Below the pieces are notes generated by a model. The model did no database searches and was not told where the DNA came from. It worked only from the letters and a program-made list of their open reading frames with translations. A program made the translations under genes and the position numbers. Positions 12,928 through 14,711 of a DNA stretch of 14,711 bases are shown in pieces. Each line of letters starts with the position of its first letter. The first letter of the stretch is position 1. The stretch covers positions 1 to 14,711 of the forward strand of contig DUJB01000032.1 in NCBI GenBank assembly GCA_013330055.1, written 5' to 3'. The stretch is from Nitrosopumilaceae archaeon (lineage in GTDB: Archaea > Thermoproteota > Nitrososphaeria > Nitrososphaerales > Nitrosopumilaceae).

Positions 12928-13302
12928 TTACAGTTTTTCTATCAAAATACCACGTTCGTCATAACCAGCAACTTTGGTTTTTGCACCAAGTGGTAGATCA
13001 GATGGAGAGGTAATATTTTGCATAAAACCAGATATTTGGAGATCTACCCCATCTAGTTTTATTACAACCCAAGCATATGGAGTATATTTCTCATATCCTG
13101 CTGGAGGAACTGTAATGATGGTATATGTAACGATAGTGCCTTTCCCTTCGATTAAGACATTCTCAAATCCCTTGTTCCCACAATTTTGGCAGAAATAGGT
13201 GGTGACAAGATGCAAATAGCCGCATTTTGTGCATTTTCGGGCTAGAATCTTGCCTGATTTTGCACTATTAACGAATTCTTCTTTTGCTGACAAATTATAC
13301 AC
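12928..13302 (-). CDS. DUF35 zinc-ribbon/OB-fold partner of thiolase
   Basis: About 124 residues from GTG 13302. The ribbon C24-x2-C27 ... C38-x2-C41 (CTKCGYLH ... FCQNCG) is followed by an OB-fold with GKGTIVTYTIITVPPAGYEKYTPYAWVVIKLDG, the DUF35 signature. Such proteins bind archaeal thiolases and, in methanogens, bridge thiolase to HMG-CoA synthase so that acetoacetyl-CoA is passed on directly. No HMG-CoA synthase gene lies here. The frame stays open to TTG 13344, with GTG 13332 also possible. I chose 13302 because the extra 14 residues are only the shifted reading of the conserved thiolase C-terminus, and the overlap falls from 50 to 8 bases. It is co-transcribed with the thiolase gene. 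Confidence 0.85.
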   Translation of the reverse strand: MYNLSAKEEFVNSAKSGKILARKCTKCGYLHLVTTYFCQNCGNKGFENVLIEGKGTIVTYTIITVPPAGYEKYTPYAWVVIKLDGVDLQISGFMQNITSPSDLPLGAKTKVAGYDERGILIEKL

Positions 13303-14449
13303 TTTTGAAGATATGTACTGCGCAGCTTGCACCTGTTGCGCCAAAGTTATGCGTTAAACCAATTTTAGCATCCTTTACTGTTCTTTCACCAGCTTTTCCT
13401 GTAAGTTGATCAAATACTTCAACTACTTGACCAATTCCAGTTGCACCAATTGGATGTCCTTTTGATTTTAGTCCTCCAGATGGATTAATAGATATAGCAC
13501 CATTTAGCTTTGTCATTCCTTGTCGTACTGCATCAACTGCTTTTCCTTTTTCAAAAAATCCCAAGTCTTCAGTATCAACTAATTCTGCAATTGTAAAACA
13601 ATCATGTACTTCTGCAAAGTCAATATCTTTTGGTGTAACACCTGCCATTTTGTATGCAGCTTGAGCTGCAATTTTTGTGCTGGGTATTGTTGTAATGTGT
13701 TCACGTCCTTGTAATGCAGCTGGTGATCCACCTCTGCCTGAACCAATAACTTGAATGTAATTTTTTGTATGTTCTTTTGCAAATTTTTCACTACACAGGA
13801 TCACTGCACTTGCACCATCAGAGAATGGACAACAATCATAAAGCTTGAGAGGACTAGCAACAACTGCAGATTTCATTACATCATCGACTGTAATTCTTTT
13901 TCTTAAATGTGCTTTTGGATTTGCAAAACCATTGTCATGATTTTTTACTGCAACCATTGCAAGATCTTCTTCAGTTGCTTTGAATTCTGCAAGATAAGCT
14001 CGAGCCATTGATGCAAATAATCCTGGAAATGATGCGCCAGCTCCACCTTCATAAAAAAAATCAGAGCAATAAGAAAAATATGTTGTAGTCCATTCCGTTC
14101 CAGTATGAGTTACTTTTTCAACACCCGTTGCTAAAACTGCGTCATAAAATCCTGCAGCTACATTAGCATAAGCTTCTCGAAATGAAACCGAACCACTTCC
14201 ACATGCAGATTCAATTGATAATGATGGTACTTCAGAAATTCCAAGATTACTCATTATAACAGGTCCCAAGTGAACCTGTTTATCTGCGATACCAAAAACG
14301 TTTGATATGTATCCTGCTTGGATTTCTTTTGGCTCAATGCCAGCGTTCTCGATAGCTTCTACGGATGCCTGAACTGCTATGTCTGTAATGCTATCTTGTA
14401 ATTTTCCATATTTTGTGCTTCCTGCACCAATAACACAGACTTTTTCCAC
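13295..14449 (-). CDS. Archaeal thiolase (acetyl-CoA C-acetyltransferase / SCP-x-type)
   Basis: 384 residues, the family's normal length. It forms or cleaves acetoacetyl-CoA, feeding isoprenoid lipid synthesis through mevalonate or, in this group, the release of acetyl-CoA in the 3-hydroxypropionate/4-hydroxybutyrate cycle. Active-site residues are visible: nucleophile Cys83 in IESACGSG, VHDCF (281-285; His282 in place of the NEAF of bacterial thiolases), His332 in GHPIGATG, and the C-terminal GATGASCAVH with Cys376. The GTG start (14449) is fixed by a stop four codons upstream (TAG TCA GCG AGA TTT GTG). TTTTTATAT at 14471-14479 lies 22-30 bases before it, fitting a leaderless mRNA. The DUF35 gene overlaps its 3' end. 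Which pathway it serves cannot be told from sequence alone. Confidence 0.93.
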   Translation of the reverse strand: MEKVCVIGAGSTKYGKLQDSITDIAVQASVEAIENAGIEPKEIQAGYISNVFGIADKQVHLGPVIMSNLGISEVPSLSIESACGSGSVSFREAYANVAAGFYDAVLATGVEKVTHTGTEWTTTYFSYCSDFFYEGGAGASFPGLFASMARAYLAEFKATEEDLAMVAVKNHDNGFANPKAHLRKRITVDDVMKSAVVASPLKLYDCCPFSDGASAVILCSEKFAKEHTKNYIQVIGSGRGGSPAALQGREHITTIPSTKIAAQAAYKMAGVTPKDIDFAEVHDCFTIAELVDTEDLGFFEKGKAVDAVRQGMTKLNGAISINPSGGLKSKGHPIGATGIGQVVEVFDQLTGKAGERTVKDAKIGLTHNFGATGASCAVHIFKSV

Positions 14450-14470
14450 AAATCTCGCTGACTAGATTCC

Positions 14471-14503
14471 ATATAAAAATTCTTCATTAATCTTCAATTA
14501 TAA
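14471..14503. promoter_or_regulatory. Divergent promoters of the thiolase operon and the plus-strand gene at 14522
   Basis: TTTTTATAT on the minus strand (14471-14479) is 22-30 bases before the thiolase GTG. AATTATAA on the plus strand (14496-14503) is 19-26 bases before the ATG at 14522. Unlike the rnp4/nep1 pair, these boxes do not cross: each lies nearer its own gene. Confidence 0.5.
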
Positions 14504-14521
14504 GAAGATGATTAGAACACT

Positions 14522-14711
14522 ATGACGCTCAATGTAGAGAAATCTCTTGTTGTAAAAAAAGAGATTTTAGTTTCAAGAAACTCTATTAAAATTTCAAAAA
14601 GAAAAATTGCTAAAATGAAAAATGAAATAATACAATATTATGATAAAAATGGATATCTTTCTTGGTCTGAGAAAAAAAGGAAATATGTCATACTTGGAAC
14701 AAATTTGCCCA
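14522..14711 (+). CDS. Unrecognised Lys-rich protein, N-terminal part (cut by window edge)
   Basis: From the ATG at 14522 the frame stays open to the right edge for 63 residues. It begins MTLNVEKSLVVKKEILVSRN and continues SIKISKRKIAKMKNEII, QYYDKNGYLSWSEKKRKYVI, LGTNLP. The sequence is strongly basic with isoleucine, probably an amphipathic helix followed by a small beta hairpin. There is no signal peptide or membrane segment. I do not recognise a family. It is divergent from the thiolase gene, with a TATA-like box at 14496-14503. Being a true gene rests on the open frame, the ATG and the promoter. Confidence 0.55.
   Translation, partial: MTLNVEKSLVVKKEILVSRNSIKISKRKIAKMKNEIIQYYDKNGYLSWSEKKRKYVILGTNLP

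Noticed and set aside
13579..13791. 70-codon minus-strand frame inside the thiolase gene
   Set aside because: It is a shifted reading of the conserved thiolase core on the same strand; Lys/Gln-rich low-complexity sequence without promoter.
1..14711. Mobile elements, integrase or phage genes, attachment sites, CRISPR arrays, rRNA
   Set aside because: No transposase-, integrase- or phage-like product, long terminal repeat or rRNA-like sequence was seen; the single tRNA is not flanked by a direct repeat of its 3' end that I could find.

Overview
The window looks like chromosomal DNA of an ammonia-oxidising archaeon of the Thaumarchaeota (Nitrosopumilus-like). The reasons are archaeal/eukaryote-type information genes (ribosomal protein S19e, PDCD5, RNase P component 4, Nep1), a tRNA without an encoded CCA end, low GC, and a secreted protein ending in two IPxW...GI-type repeats that I associate with this group. 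Many start codons are GTG or TTG. TATA-like boxes repeatedly sit about 22-32 bases upstream of the start codon, which points to leaderless mRNAs. I see no phage, insertion sequence or CRISPR; this is core chromosome with a few lineage-specific genes.

Layout. 1-1339 (minus): ribB (cut by the left edge) and a bacterial-type riboflavin synthase alpha chain; the ribB promoter carries an ordered set of four half-sites. 1411-3356 (minus): an MDR reductase followed by a CitE-like CoA-ester lyase, probably one operon. 3399-4479 (minus): RNase P component 4, S19e and PDCD5. 4515-5278 (plus): nep1, whose promoter is crossed with that of the RNase P gene, then tRNA-Gly(UCC). 5288-7588 (minus): a membrane-anchored TIM-barrel glycosidase-like protein and a secreted HExxH protein, 3 bases apart. 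7637-10294 (minus): class II, B12-dependent ribonucleotide reductase. 10535-12632 (minus): two ORFs that read as one interrupted protein: winged helix, ATP-cone, and a class III reductase-like body without its catalytic cysteine or glycyl-radical domain. 12694-12855 (minus): a 53-residue zinc-ribbon protein. 12928-14449 (minus): thiolase plus DUF35 Zn-ribbon/OB protein. 14522 to the edge (plus): the start of an unrecognised Lys-rich protein.

The most interesting part is 7637-12632. A DNA-binding domain joined to an ATP-sensing cone and a dead anaerobic-reductase fold lies directly upstream of the working reductase. By analogy with bacterial NrdR (zinc ribbon plus ATP-cone), it could be a nucleotide-sensing regulator of ribonucleotide reduction. 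This is inference from domain content and position. Second in interest are the four TTACTA/TAGTAA half-sites spaced exactly 15 bp around the ribB TATA box.
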